This document shows positions 21,786-32,893 of a DNA stretch of 64,000 bases, one piece after another. Below the pieces are notes generated by a model. The model was given only the letters and a program-made list of their open reading frames with translations. It had not been told where the DNA came from and did no database searches. The position numbers were made by a program, and so were the translations under genes. Every line of letters begins with the position of its first letter. Positions within the stretch are counted from its first letter, which is position 1. This DNA is from Malaya genurostris (Eukaryota; Arthropoda; Insecta; Diptera; Culicidae), in contig NC_080572.1 of NCBI RefSeq assembly GCF_030247185.1, positions 153,186,365-153,250,364 of the forward strand. Reading direction: 5' to 3'.

Positions 21786-22130
21786 CCCTAGGAAGAATAG
21801 AACAGATGATTTAAATGTTTCATCAATTCCAACCAAATACTTTTGTTAATTTATATAATTGATATTCATAAAATAATTCCGATGATTTTGTAGTTTTAGG
21901 GATATTTTTTAATCTACTGACAGCATGTAATAAATCGATTTTTCCCTCATATTTGTATGGTTTGTCATACATATTGAGAATGTATTGAGATGAATTTTAT
22001 TTATTTTGAATTCGTGACATGTGACATAGAGGGGGTGGGGGGTCTTTGCTTGTGTGACAATTTGTGACAAAGGGGGGATGGGGAGTCAAAAATCGTAAAA
22101 AAAAGCGTGACGTCTTTTATGGACAGCCCC
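21786..22130. mobile_element. Harbinger-like MITE, right part
   Basis: It ends CGTGACGTCTTTTATGGACAGCCCC, the exact inverted partner of 11398 onward, and is followed by TAA. The G-rich stretch near 22030-22085 (GGGGGTGGGGGG, AAGGGGGGATGGGG) mirrors the G-rich block after the left end (7350, 11430). Confidence 0.75.
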
Positions 22131-22684
22131 TAATGCTAATTACATTTAAATAGTGAAGGTAAAAATCATGTATCCCAGAACAAACGTGTCAAAAATGTAC
22201 CTTAAAACCATAAAATTTGATATGAGTGAAATTGTCATCCGAAGAACGCTCACACACAAAATTAGTTTTAATTCAGAGAGGCGTTGATTATATCTGTCAT
22301 AAATCAGTTACTAGGAATACACTTCAAACCGCAAAAATTATTGGTTTCTATATTATCGATCATCGGAGCTGGGAAATTAAGCAAAGTTTTGAGTTGTTTC
22401 GTTTCACTGTATATTCTTTCTGTACGCAAAACATGTCTGTCACCTCATCGTTGTACGCGTACAGCGTTGTACAGAAATCATTGTACGGAAATCACATGTC
22501 TGTCAGTGGTATTATATTCCAGTGTAGTAGACCGTTTTTCATAAGATTTCTGAAGCACTTTTATGAAAATATCGTGATGAATATTAACAGCTGACATAAC
22601 GTGATGAATAATAACGTTGACAGAATTTTTCTGAAATATGTGTGTGCCATGCCGTTTCTGATGGTTACATACTAATAATATCTT
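22131..22684. repeat. Palindrome-rich repeat, end of copy 1 and start of copy 2
   Basis: It continues copy 1 from TAATGCTAATTAC to CATGTCTGTCAG near 22506. Copy 2 then starts (GTAGTAGACCG, TGTGTGCCATGCCG). Copy 2 is interrupted at 22684 by the I-clade LINE, whose 12-bp TSD (TAATAATATCTT) is at 22673-22684 and 28572-28583. The uninterrupted site is present at about 6992-7003. Confidence 0.7.
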
Positions 22685-23098
22685 TTCATTCGTATCCGAG
22701 CAGTCGTCCGCGATACACTTGTTTTTTTCTGCTCCGTATCAGGACGGTATTAATTACAAAATCTCGAGTGCGAAGGTGTTTCCCTAGCAAGGGCTAGCGG
22801 AAACATTTCTGTTGTGAGATCTTTCTTAGATCTAATAAGTGATCGGCAGTGATACACACCGGCAGTGATACACACCGGCAGCAGACAGTTGTGTGCTTCA
22901 GCGTTTCTACCTGTCGCTTGAATAGCATCGGCACCAGCAGTGGTTGATTCATCAAGGTCACGCGAGGGAAACAATCGAAGCGAACTCATCTATCGGCTCA
23001 ACAAACCATACCGGTGAAGTAGTTTTTTCCTTATTTTTATCTTTCTATTTCTTACTACCCTATCTATTTGCTCTATTTATCTTGTTGTTGTGGGAGAT
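22685..23098 (+). promoter_or_regulatory. I-clade LINE 5' untranslated region
   Basis: It lies between the 12-bp TSD and the ORF1 start and presumably contains the element's internal promoter. It holds a short tandem duplication of CGGCAGTGATACACAC near 22851-22882. Confidence 0.6.
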
Positions 23099-24478
23099 AT
23101 GTCTTCCGATGGGGGGAACCCCGGGGAAGATTATGATGTACCTGAAGAGGTGGAACATTTAGATGAATACTCTTATGGTGACACATCTTACATGGATATC
23201 CCCGCAACCCCTTTGGAAAAACCACCCCTCCGTCGGAAGGTCTATCAGGATGACGGATCGGTTGGCCCGTGGGTGGTATACTTCCGGCCCATAGCTAAAT
23301 CTCTTAGAGTCCTTAATATAGCTCGAGATCTGTATAAGTACTACTCGGCAGTGAAACACATTGACAAGGTGTCACCAAATAGACTGCGCGTCGTCGTGAC
23401 TGATCTGAAACAAGCAAACGATATTGCTAGCAATGAGATCTTCACGAGGGAGTATCGCGTCTACGTACCTTCTCGGATGGTGGAGATCGACGGTGTGGTT
23501 CGCGAGGAGAGTTTAACGGTTGAAGATCTTATGAAGGATGGGATTGGCCGCTTCAAGAATGCCGATCTTCAACCAGTGAAGATATTGGAGTGCAAGCAAT
23601 TGCACTCTAAATCGGCACAAGATGGGAAGTACTACCCATCAGACTCTTTTCGTGTGACCTTCGCCGGTTCTGCACTTCCGAATTACGTTTTAGTGGGAGG
23701 GGTTCGTCTACCTGTCCGGTTGTATGTACCGAGGGTAATGCACTGTTCGAACTGCAAAAAGATGGGACATACGGCACCATACTGTTGTAACAAACCACGG
23801 TGTGGTAAATGTGGCGAGGGACACGGGGATGACTCATGCAGGAAAACGACCGAAAAGTGTATTTACTGTGGCGAGAATCCGCATGATCTTTTTGAATGCC
23901 CCAAGTACAAACAACGCGAGGAAAAGCTTAAGCGAACCGTAAGGGAGCATTCTAAACGATCTTACGCGGAAATCCTCAAACGAGCCACTCCCCCTACCCC
24001 TAACAATCCGTTTGCTCTTTTGTCGACTGACGCTGATGCTTCTTATGACCCCGGCGTAGGACCTTCTTCTCTTCAGCTAGGAACAAATAGGAAAAGACCA
24101 ATTATGTCCTCTCCTAACCTTCCTCGCAAAGGTCTAAAAGTACTACATCAAAATGAAAATAAAACATTAAAGTTGAACCAGAAAAATTCCGTTGAACCCA
24201 AGCCAATACCGCCTGGATTTCTAAAATACAACCAGGAATTTCCTGCGCTTCCAGGGACACCGAAAAACCCAGGTGATCCCAAAACACAACCAGAAAATCC
24301 GACAAACTCTGGATTACTAAAATTCTCTGATATCGTGGACTGGATATTAACAGCCTTCAATATAACTGATCCTCTTAAAAGTATTCTAACGGCTTTATTA
24401 CCAACAGTAAGAACATTTTTAAAACAGTTGACAGAACAATGGCCCCTCCTTGCAGCGATCGTATCTATCGATGGCTGA
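23099..24478 (+). CDS. I-clade LINE ORF1 (gag-like, zinc knuckles)
   Basis: It is 459 codons from the ATG at 23099 (MSSDGGNPGEDYD). It is the RNA-binding ORF1 protein of a non-LTR retrotransposon, expected to coat the element's RNA. Three Cys/His knuckles lie at residues ~215-268 (CSNCKKMGHTAPYC, CGKCGEGHGDDSC, CIYCGENPHDLFEC), preceded by a gag-like domain. A Pro/Asn-rich tail follows. Its stop overlaps the ORF2 start in ATGGCTGA, an arrangement suited to reinitiation. No internal stop or frameshift is seen, so this copy appears intact. Confidence 0.9.
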   Translation: MSSDGGNPGEDYDVPEEVEHLDEYSYGDTSYMDIPATPLEKPPLRRKVYQDDGSVGPWVVYFRPIAKSLRVLNIARDLYKYYSAVKHIDKVSPNRLRVVVTDLKQANDIASNEIFTREYRVYVPSRMVEIDGVVREESLTVEDLMKDGIGRFKNADLQPVKILECKQLHSKSAQDGKYYPSDSFRVTFAGSALPNYVLVGGVRLPVRLYVPRVMHCSNCKKMGHTAPYCCNKPRCGKCGEGHGDDSCRKTTEKCIYCGENPHDLFECPKYKQREEKLKRTVREHSKRSYAEILKRATPPTPNNPFALLSTDADASYDPGVGPSSLQLGTNRKRPIMSSPNLPRKGLKVLHQNENKTLKLNQKNSVEPKPIPPGFLKYNQEFPALPGTPKNPGDPKTQPENPTNSGLLKFSDIVDWILTAFNITDPLKSILTALLPTVRTFLKQLTEQWPLLAAIVSIDG

Positions 24479-27400
24479 AATACCTACAGAAATCGAGAAT
24501 ATGATCACTATACTGCAGTGGAATTGCAGAAGTATCATCCCAAAATTAGATTCTTTCAAATTTTTGATAAATTCGCGTAACTGCGACGTATTTTCATTGT
24601 GTGAAACATGGCTCACTTCAAATATAAACTTTGACTTCCACAATTTCAACATTATACGCCTGGATCGAGGAGACTCCTATGGAGGGGTTCTTTTAGGGAT
24701 CAAAGAGTGCTATTCGTTTTATAGAATTAACCTCCCCTCGATCCCGGGCATTGAAGTTGTTGCTTGCCAAATCAGAATTAGAGGCAAAGATCTTTGTATA
24801 GCTTCTATCTACATACCTCCCAGAGTCTCGATAGGGCATCGACGACTGGCAGACATCATTGAGCTTCTTCCCACCCCGCGGTTAGTTTTAGGAGACTTTA
24901 ACTCGCATGGTACGGGGTGGGGCTGCCTATATGATGATAACCGTTCTTCGTTAATTTATGATCTGTGCGACAACTTCAATATGACAATTTTAAATACGGG
25001 TGAAATAACACGCAATTCAAGACCGCCAGCCCGCCCTAGTGCGCTGGACTTATCCCTTTGCTCATCCTCACTACAGCTAGATTGCAAGTGGAAGGTAATC
25101 CCTGATCCCCACGGTAGTGATCACTTGCCGATTTTGGTTTCAATATCCACTGGTGCACAAACACCGACATCAGTCGATATGACATATGATCTCACGAAAA
25201 ACATCGACTGGAGTTCCTACTCGACCGCGATATCCCAAGCTCTCGAAACGAAACAACCAGATTCGCTAGAAGAAGAATACAAATCCCTAGCTGACTTGAT
25301 CCTCAACGCCGCGATTCAAGCCCAGACCAAACGAGTACCCAAAACTACAATCACTACGCGACCCTCAACCCCATGGTGGGATAAAGAGTGCTCGGAAATA
25401 TATAAAACAAAATCATCCGCGTATAAAAAATTCGGGAACAGTGGCAAGCGCGAAGACTACGAGAAATATGCATCATTAGAAAAGACCCTGAAAAATCTGA
25501 TTAAAGCAAAAAAAAAAGGTTACTGGCGTCGGTTCGTCAATGGCCTATCTAGGGAAACATCGATGACCACTCTGTGGAATACAGCCCGTCGTATGAGAAA
25601 TGCAACCACTAATAACGAATCCGTAGAATATTCAAATCGCTGGATATTTGACTTCGCCAAGAAAGTTTGCCCGGATTTTGTTCGCGAATCGAATGTCTAT
25701 CGCGTCGCGTCCTCTCGATACAGTGAAAACGATTCCCCCTTTACGATGACGGAGTTTTCTCTAGCCCTCTTATCGTGCAACAACAATGCCCCAGGGTGTG
25801 ATAAAATTAAATTCAACTTGCTTAAAAATCTTCCCGATATCGCGAAAAAACGTCTGTTAAACTTGTTCAACAAGTTCGTCGAACAGAACTTTGTTCCTCA
25901 AGACTGGAGACAAGTGAGGGTTATCGCTATTCAGAAACCGGACAAACCAGCCTCCAACCACAACTCGTATCGGCCGATTTCAATGCTTTCCTGTATTCGG
26001 AAACTGCTGGAAAAAATGATTCTGTTTCGTCTCGATGAATGGATGGAAACAAGTGGCTTGCTTTCAGATACACAATTTGGCTTCCGTAAAGGCAAAGGAA
26101 CGAACGATTGCCTTGCGCTGCTTTCTACAGAAATTCAAATGGCATTCGCTCACAAGAAGCAAATGGCATCAGTATTCTTGGACATAAAGGGGGCTTTTGA
26201 TTCAGTTTCCATAAAAATTCTCTCGGAGAAGCTGCACAAGCATGGTCTTTCCCCACATTTGAACAATTTTTTGCACAACTTATTATCGGAAAAGCACATG
26301 TTTTTTACACATGAAGACTTGACGACCTCACGAATTAGTTACATGGGCCTTCCCCAGGGCTCATGCCTCAGCCCCCTTCTTTATAACTTTTACGTCAATG
26401 ACATCGATGAATGTCTTGAAAATTCTTGCACGTTAAGGCAACTTGCAGATGATGGCGTGGTGTCTATTACAGGATCCAAGTCTACCGACCTGCAAGGACC
26501 ATTACAAACTACCTTAGACGCTTTGTCTACATGGGCTCTACAGCTAGGTATCGAATTCTCCACGGAGAAAACTGAGTTGGTAGTATTTTCCAGGAAGCGT
26601 GAACCTGCACAACTACAGCTTCAACTAATGGGTCAAACCATAGCTCAGGCCTTCACATTCAAATACCTCGGAGTCTGGTTCGATTCCAAAGGTACCTGGG
26701 GATGTCACATTAGGTATCTGAAACGAAAATGCCAAAAAAGAATCAACTTTCTCCGTACAGTGACCGGGACTTGGTGGGGAGCTCACCCAACAGATCTTAT
26801 AAGGCTGTACCAAACAACGATATTGTCAGTGATGGAGTATGGATGTTTCTGTTTCCGTTCAGCCGCGAAGATACACTTTATCAAGCTGGAGAGAGTCCAG
26901 TATCGTTGCTTGCGTATTGCCTTGGGTTGTATGCAGTCGACTCATACGGGGAGTCTCGAGGTACTAGCGAGAATTCTACCGCTGAAAAACCGTTTGTGGG
27001 ATCTCTCATATCGACAACTCATTCGATGTAGCGTCTTAAACCCGTTGGTTATCGATAACTTTGAACGGCTAGTCGAGCTTAATTCTCAGACCCGATTTAT
27101 GACATTGTACTTTGATTTCATGTCACGTAACAATTATTCTTCTTCATATAATCCTCACAGTGTTCGTTTCTATGATACTTCTAATTCTACGGTGTTTTTC
27201 GACACATCCATGAAAGAAGATATTTATGGAATCCCGGATCACGTATGCCCTCAAGTGATCCCAAATATTTTTAATGACAAATTTAGAGAAGTCGACTGTA
27301 ATAAAATGTTTTACACTGACGGATCACATCTCGACGGGTCCACTGGCTTCGGTATTTTTAATGAAAATTTCACCGCCTCCTATAAACTCAGTGATCCGGC

Positions 27401-28151
27401 TTCAGTTTACGTCGCAGAACTAGCTGCAATTCAGTATACCCTTGAGATCATTGAAACTTTGCCCACAGACCACTACTTCATTGTATCGGACAGTCTCAGC
27501 TCTATCGAGGCTCTTCGCTCAGTGAAGCCTGGAAAGTACTCGCCGTATTTCCTGGGGAAAATACGGGAACAACTGAGTGCTTTATCTGAAAAATCATATC
27601 GGATTACCTTGGTTTGGGTCCCATCACATTGTTCCGTAAGGGGCAATGAGATGGCGGACTCACTGGCCAAGGTGGGCGCATTACAAGGTGAAACCTATGA
27701 AAGACCAATCTGCTTCAATGAATTTTTCAGTCGTTCTCGTCAAGAGGCACTCGTCAGCTGGCAAACCTCCTGGAATGATGGATATCTAGGACGGTGGTTA
27801 CATTCCATTATACCGCAGGTATCGACGAAAGCTTGGTTCCGAGGGTTGGACGTGAACCGGGACTTTATTCGCACAATGTCAAGACTTATGTCCAACCACT
27901 CTTTGCTCAAAGCGCATCTTCATCGTGTTGGTGAGAGTAATCATTGCGTTTGCGGAGACGGTTATCATGACATCGAGCATGTTGTTTGGGTGTGCTCCGA
28001 GTATTGCGACGTCAGACTCCAGCTAATTGATTCCCTTCGGGCCCGAGGTAGACCACCTTATGTTCCAGTCCGTGACGTTTTGGCAACCCGAGATCTCCTT
28101 TACATGACCTACCTCTATAACTTCCTCAAAGCTATAAACGTGCAAATCTAG
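24471..28151 (+). CDS. I-clade LINE ORF2 (endonuclease, RT, RNase H)
   Basis: It is 1226 codons from ATG at 24471; an alternative start is MITILQWNCRS at 24501. Residues ~10-220 form an APE-type endonuclease (QWNCRS, LCETWLTS, LGDFNSHGTGWG, GSDHLPI). Residues ~480-740 form the reverse transcriptase (YRPISMLSC, FLDIKGAFDSV, LPQGSCLSPLLYNF, LADDG with both catalytic Asp). Residues ~943-1065 form RNase H with all acidic positions (FYTDGSH, VAELAAIQY, IVSDSLSS, GNEMADSLAK). A C-terminal CCHC motif is CVCGDGYHDIEHVVWVC. RNase H plus knuckled ORF1 places it in the I group. It reads without interruption, consistent with a recent insertion. Confidence 0.95.
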   Translation: MAEIPTEIENMITILQWNCRSIIPKLDSFKFLINSRNCDVFSLCETWLTSNINFDFHNFNIIRLDRGDSYGGVLLGIKECYSFYRINLPSIPGIEVVACQIRIRGKDLCIASIYIPPRVSIGHRRLADIIELLPTPRLVLGDFNSHGTGWGCLYDDNRSSLIYDLCDNFNMTILNTGEITRNSRPPARPSALDLSLCSSSLQLDCKWKVIPDPHGSDHLPILVSISTGAQTPTSVDMTYDLTKNIDWSSYSTAISQALETKQPDSLEEEYKSLADLILNAAIQAQTKRVPKTTITTRPSTPWWDKECSEIYKTKSSAYKKFGNSGKREDYEKYASLEKTLKNLIKAKKKGYWRRFVNGLSRETSMTTLWNTARRMRNATTNNESVEYSNRWIFDFAKKVCPDFVRESNVYRVASSRYSENDSPFTMTEFSLALLSCNNNAPGCDKIKFNLLKNLPDIAKKRLLNLFNKFVEQNFVPQDWRQVRVIAIQKPDKPASNHNSYRPISMLSCIRKLLEKMILFRLDEWMETSGLLSDTQFGFRKGKGTNDCLALLSTEIQMAFAHKKQMASVFLDIKGAFDSVSIKILSEKLHKHGLSPHLNNFLHNLLSEKHMFFTHEDLTTSRISYMGLPQGSCLSPLLYNFYVNDIDECLENSCTLRQLADDGVVSITGSKSTDLQGPLQTTLDALSTWALQLGIEFSTEKTELVVFSRKREPAQLQLQLMGQTIAQAFTFKYLGVWFDSKGTWGCHIRYLKRKCQKRINFLRTVTGTWWGAHPTDLIRLYQTTILSVMEYGCFCFRSAAKIHFIKLERVQYRCLRIALGCMQSTHTGSLEVLARILPLKNRLWDLSYRQLIRCSVLNPLVIDNFERLVELNSQTRFMTLYFDFMSRNNYSSSYNPHSVRFYDTSNSTVFFDTSMKEDIYGIPDHVCPQVIPNIFNDKFREVDCNKMFYTDGSHLDGSTGFGIFNENFTASYKLSDPASVYVAELAAIQYTLEIIETLPTDHYFIVSDSLSSIEALRSVKPGKYSPYFLGKIREQLSALSEKSYRITLVWVPSHCSVRGNEMADSLAKVGALQGETYERPICFNEFFSRSRQEALVSWQTSWNDGYLGRWLHSIIPQVSTKAWFRGLDVNRDFIRTMSRLMSNHSLLKAHLHRVGESNHCVCGDGYHDIEHVVWVCSEYCDVRLQLIDSLRARGRPPYVPVRDVLATRDLLYMTYLYNFLKAINVQI

Positions 28152-28571
28152 TGCCCTCTCTTTCTCTTTCTTTCTTCTACAGTAGTCCTACCCCAAATGA
28201 ACTAAACACTGGTCAAGCTGAATTGCTGGAAACCATCCATAAATGACACAGCGACATCAAAGTACACCAACAAAGCATCCGAGTCTAGTACAGTCTCTTC
28301 CTCGTTACAATCTGGAGAACGTCAAGAACTCGGAAATGAAAAGTGTGTTAAGAAGATGCAAGCTATTAATGAATGATTTGTAATACCAAAATATGTTCAA
28401 AATCAATACAGTATAGGTCCCACCCTCCTGACACTCCTTTACTAACTTTAGGGGAGCAGGTCGCCCCATAATACGGCTTCCACTCATATCCACCTAACAA
28501 CAAGATAATCGGCCACGTTAAGCTAACGCAAATGAGCCCAATAAAAATTATATTATAAAAAAAAAAAATAA
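28152..28571 (+). other. I-clade LINE 3' UTR and tail
   Basis: Non-coding sequence ends CCCAATAAAAATTATATT, then an A tract and TAA repeats that run into the 12-bp TSD at 28572-28583. It supports a complete 3' end. Confidence 0.75.
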
Positions 28572-28583
28572 TAATAATATCTT

Positions 28584-29240
28584 AGCTTTATTTACTATTT
28601 TGAGACTCAATCTTAATAATTTATGCGCTCTTATTTATATCGTGAATATGCGGGTGAACAAAGAAACTATGACTGAACACCTTGAAATTTATGCGGATTT
28701 GGCAAAAGTCGGTAAGATTTACAAACAAAATTTAGTGATTCATCACCATTTTGGTAGAAATCAGCGTCGTTGCAAAAAAATAGGGCTCGTGTTCCGAAAA
28801 TTAGTTCTAAAAGCCTTTAATATTTTCTCCATTCTATATTTATATTTGTTTTTTATTTTTATCAGTGAATGTTACGGTAGAACATCAACATTATGAATTA
28901 TGAACATCTAATTTTCTCTAATGCTAATTACATTTAAACAATGATATGAGTGATACTGACATCCAATGAACACTCACACACAAATAGTTTAATAGCTAAG
29001 ACAGAGAGACAAGATTATATCTGTCATAAATTAGTTGCTAGTAATAATCTTCAAACCACAAATATTTTTGGTTTCTATATTATCGATCATCGGAGCTGGG
29101 AAATTAGGCTAAATTTTGAGTTTTTCGTTTCACAGTACATTCATTCTGTGTGCAAAACATGTCTGTCACCTCATCACTGTACGCGTATAACGTTGTACAG
29201 AAATCATTGTACGGAAATCACATGTCTGTCAGCGGTATTA
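28584..29240. repeat. Palindrome-rich repeat, copy 2 (second part)
   Basis: It continues copy 2 after the LINE, from CTTTATTTACTATTTTGAG through TAATGCTAATTAC (28918) to CATGTCTGTCAGCGG near 29230. It preserves the empty Harbinger-MITE target site. Confidence 0.75.
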
Positions 29241-29249
29241 TTAGCTTGA

Positions 29250-30897
29250 TTGCCCAGCTCCGATGATCGATAATTTAGAAACTACAAGTTTTTGCGGTTT
29301 GAAGTGTATTCCCAGTAGCTGATTTATGACAGATATAATCAATACCTCTCTGAATTATTGAACTAGTTTAGTGTGTGAGTGTTCATCGGATGACTGTTTC
29401 ACCCATATCAAATTCTGTGGTTTTAAGGTACATTTATGAAACATTTGTTCTGAGATACAGGATTTTTCCTTCATTGTTTAAATGTAATTAGCATTAGGGA
29501 AAATTTGATGTCCATAATTTTGATGTTCTACCGTAACATTTACTGACATCAAATAAAAATGGAAAACGGAGGAAATATGATAAACAGTAGCACTATTTTT
29601 TATGCAAAGAAGCTGATTTCTACCCAAAAAGGTGATGAATAGCCAAATTTTGTTTTTAAATCATGCCGACTATTGCAAAATCTGCATAAATTTCAATGTG
29701 TTCAGTCATAATTCCTTTTTCACCCGCATATTCACGATAAAATTAAGAGCGCATAAACTTCAACATTGAGCATCAAAATAGTAAATATATCTACGATATT
29801 ATTAGTATGTAACCATCAGAAATGGCATGCACACACATATTTCAGAAAAATTCTATCAACGTAACGATTTATTCATTACGAAATTTTCATAAAAAGGATG
29901 TTCAACATAAAGCTGAATTTAAAACCTCCTGGAATTTTAAATCATTTCGAAATAGATATGACATAGGTTTGATGCTTTATTTTGCTTCATAAATGTTATG
30001 AAAAATGGTCTACTAGACTGGAATATAATCTCACAATAGTTTTATTAGAATTTTGAGGTGTTTAAAGTTGTTATGCTATATTTATAAAGTAACACTGAAA
30101 ACTACTACAAGTATTTCTTAAATTGAATATGTAACTAGGTAAGTGTTCTGCTTCAATTTACTCACACTGAAAGACATGATTCGTTGTTCTCTATTCATAC
30201 TCAAAATAAGACTCTTTCTAAACAATTTAGAAACAAGTTTTCTTTCTATTCAACGGCATTCAACGTGATTATATAAGACAAAGTAATTAGAAGATTTAGA
30301 GTTTCCAGAAGTGAATATAAGGAAACAATGTGATAAATGGAATTTAATATAGGTATCAATAAACAATAAACATGGATATTTATCGTTTATTATTTATTCA
30401 GCACATGTGCATTCAAAATATAAATCATTATGTTTTTAAATCCATTTCAACAATAAATTTACTTGTTATTGAATGAAAAACAATTAGTCAATAGTACTGG
30501 TTTTATGAACAAATATGAATGTATTGTTTTCCCTATTTGTATTTCAAAACTTCATCAAATTTATTTGTTGACTGCATTTTGAAAATATGTATATAACGTT
30601 GATAAAGTATATAAGTTTTATGCTGCTTATTAGCATTTAACCGAGATTTTTTTGCAAAACAAAACGATGGTTGTTCATTATTTGATGCTTAAAAGAAGGA
30701 AATATTGTTTCATGACCATCACCATCGTTCGCTGGTAGCAGTAAACAGTGATTTGATTTTGCACAGTATAACGATCAATGACCGTAGTATGGAAATCACC
30801 GTTGTTTCATGATGCTCGCGTGATACCACCGTGATTCAGGGTGACAGACATGTGATTTCATAGTGTACAGTGATTCCGATATCACATGTCTGTCATA
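29250..30897. repeat. Palindrome-rich repeat, inverted copy 3
   Basis: It is the reverse complement of the same family. AGCTCCGATGATCGATAA at 29258 mirrors 29081-29098, and TGACAGACATGTGATTTC at 30842 and ATCACATGTCTGTCATAAGC at 30880 mirror the copy 1 start. With copy 2 it makes a palindrome with arms of ~650 bp centred near 29245. No coding frame is supported. Confidence 0.75.
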
Positions 30898-31019
30898 AGC
30901 AAGAATTTATCCACTGGTTTCCTGTTCCATGTCGTAAAAGGCCACAAAAATAGGAACTCCTAAGCCAAGGTGTATTTCCGTGCCGAGGACTGAATGGCTG
31001 CAGGAGGTTCAACAATGCA

Positions 31020-31450
31020 GTCGTGAACGGAATATCTTGGATTTTTCCCTTACTGGATACACGCAATGCTTAGCAATCGACTTCTTTGTTCATCGCTTCG
31101 GCAAGCAGAGATAAGAAAGCTAAGTGTCTGTCGGTGTCCTCAAGGTGGTGTACTATCCCCACTTTTATGGAACCAAGTCGCTGATGGTTTGTTATGGAAA
31201 TTTAATAACCTTGGATTTCTGACTTATGGTTTTGCCGAGGATTATCATATATTGATGACCGGTATAAGCATTACCACTCTCTTTGATTTAATACAGCAAG
31301 CCCTGCGATCTGTTTAACAATGGTGTTGTCAGGTTGGATTATCTGTAAATCCGGGTAAAACATCAATGATGCTTTTAACTCGTCGTAGGATAACCACAGG
31401 AGCTCGTCACATCGATTTTCACAAACTTATAGGTTCAAAGGAAAAGTCTT
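31020..31450 (+). pseudogene. R1/I-type LINE reverse-transcriptase scrap
   Basis: It encodes RKLSVCRCPQGGVLSPLLWN, YGFAEDYHILMTG, then past a stop QVGLSVNPGKTSMM and TRRR. This covers RT motifs 4 to 6. The active-site AD-D position reads FAED, so a catalytic Asp is lost. It is truncated at both sides. Confidence 0.75.
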
Positions 31451-31672
31451 ACAGTTTCATACGGAATTCCTAAATTTGTCGTAGATACTACTTCCGGTTC
31501 CCGAACTACAGGGTAACCAAAATTTGTAGAGTTTGTTAGATTAGGTCCGAACAAACTTTACTATTTCTATTCAATGAACAGTTGTTTTAGCAAATTCCAC
31601 AGTATAATTTATGATGTTTTGAGTAATATGAGAAAGGGATCATTACACCACTAGGTGGATTAAAACAGGTTT

Positions 31673-32588
31673 TTGTATATTTGGAACACGAGTAAAACAC
31701 TGCTGGGGCTGCCAGTTTTTCTTGTTATACAATTCAGATTTAAATTTTGTAACTGACATAAATTATGCATCTAGAACTGGAACACTACTGAATATACCAG
31801 TTTTAAATTTGACAGTAGAACTGGTCGAATAAATAAAACTAAAACGGATTGCTGGGGATACGTTTGTTTCAGTTTCATTTACATTATAGACCACTCATAT
31901 GAATCTTGCAGCTGCTGAATTTGCTCTTAGTATACTTAGTATACTTAGTATACTTATTTTCATTGATTCCATTCGCTCGGTGCCAGTGTTTTGCTCTGAC
32001 AGATGATCAATGAAACGGCTTTGTAAAGTTTGGTTTGCACGCTTGCAGCTCGGAAAAGAAAACGGGTGCAAAATAGTTGCCCACGAATTGCGCCGAAAGT
32101 GCATTTTTTTCGTGCGGTGCAAATCAATGAAACGCAGTGCACCTTTTTTTTTTGCCCAACTGCACGAAAAGTGCACGATTTGAGCAAAACACTCCACGAG
32201 TGTTCTCAATGAAAAACGACATTGAAGCAAATGCAACAGCTGAATGTTTTATAGAGGAGATCTAAAATATCACAAAACGTATCCCTAGCAAACCGTTTTG
32301 GGTTTATTCGAAAAGTTCTTTTGTCAAATTTTAAACTGGCATACGCTGCCGTTCTTTTTTTTATATTTCAAATACGAGTAAAACACTTCTCGGGCTGCCA
32401 GTTTTTCGTGTTATAATATTCAGAAATTTAAAACTGATATATTTTTAAAGTATGCCCTAAGGGCATATTCAGTAGTGCTCTAGTTCTAGATGCATAATTT
32501 ATGTCATTTAGAAAATTTAAATCTGAATTTCATAACAAGAAAAACTGGCAGCCTCAGCAGTGTTTTACTCGTGTTTCAAATATATTGT
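31673..32588. mobile_element. Foldback-type repeat with ~130-bp inverted arms
   Basis: 31673-31800 (GAACACGAGTAAAACACTGC, GGCTGCCAGTTTTTC, AATTATGCATCTAGAACT) is mirrored by 32456-32588 on the other strand. A partial third arm lies at about 32365-32440. The intervening part contains (TAGTATACT)n near 31926-31952 and no supported gene. A related stretch (GAACTGGTCGAATAAATAAA) recurs at 34722-34741. Confidence 0.65.
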
Positions 32589-32893
32589 GTATGCGGAAAA
32601 ATCGGAAGCGACGTCTTTCTCGTCAGATTATGTTGCTCCAGCGAAGTTCACTGTGTACCAATGGTATGTAGACTGTCATGGGATATACTAATCACTCATA
32701 ATTGTACGAAAATTCACTCCCTTGTAACGTTCAGTGTCAAGCCCATTGATTCATAACATATGTACATTATCAAATTAAAGCGAATACAGAAAGTGATATT
32801 CCATCGTTATGTGCTTCGATAGTCGAGACAAGACAATGAATTCATTTATGTTGAAGCACGTAGTTCATAAACAAGACAACAAAGTATGTATAA

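Noticed and set aside
23090..23098. LINE ORF1 start at 23090
   Set aside because: That position is GTG. The first ATG in frame is at 23099.
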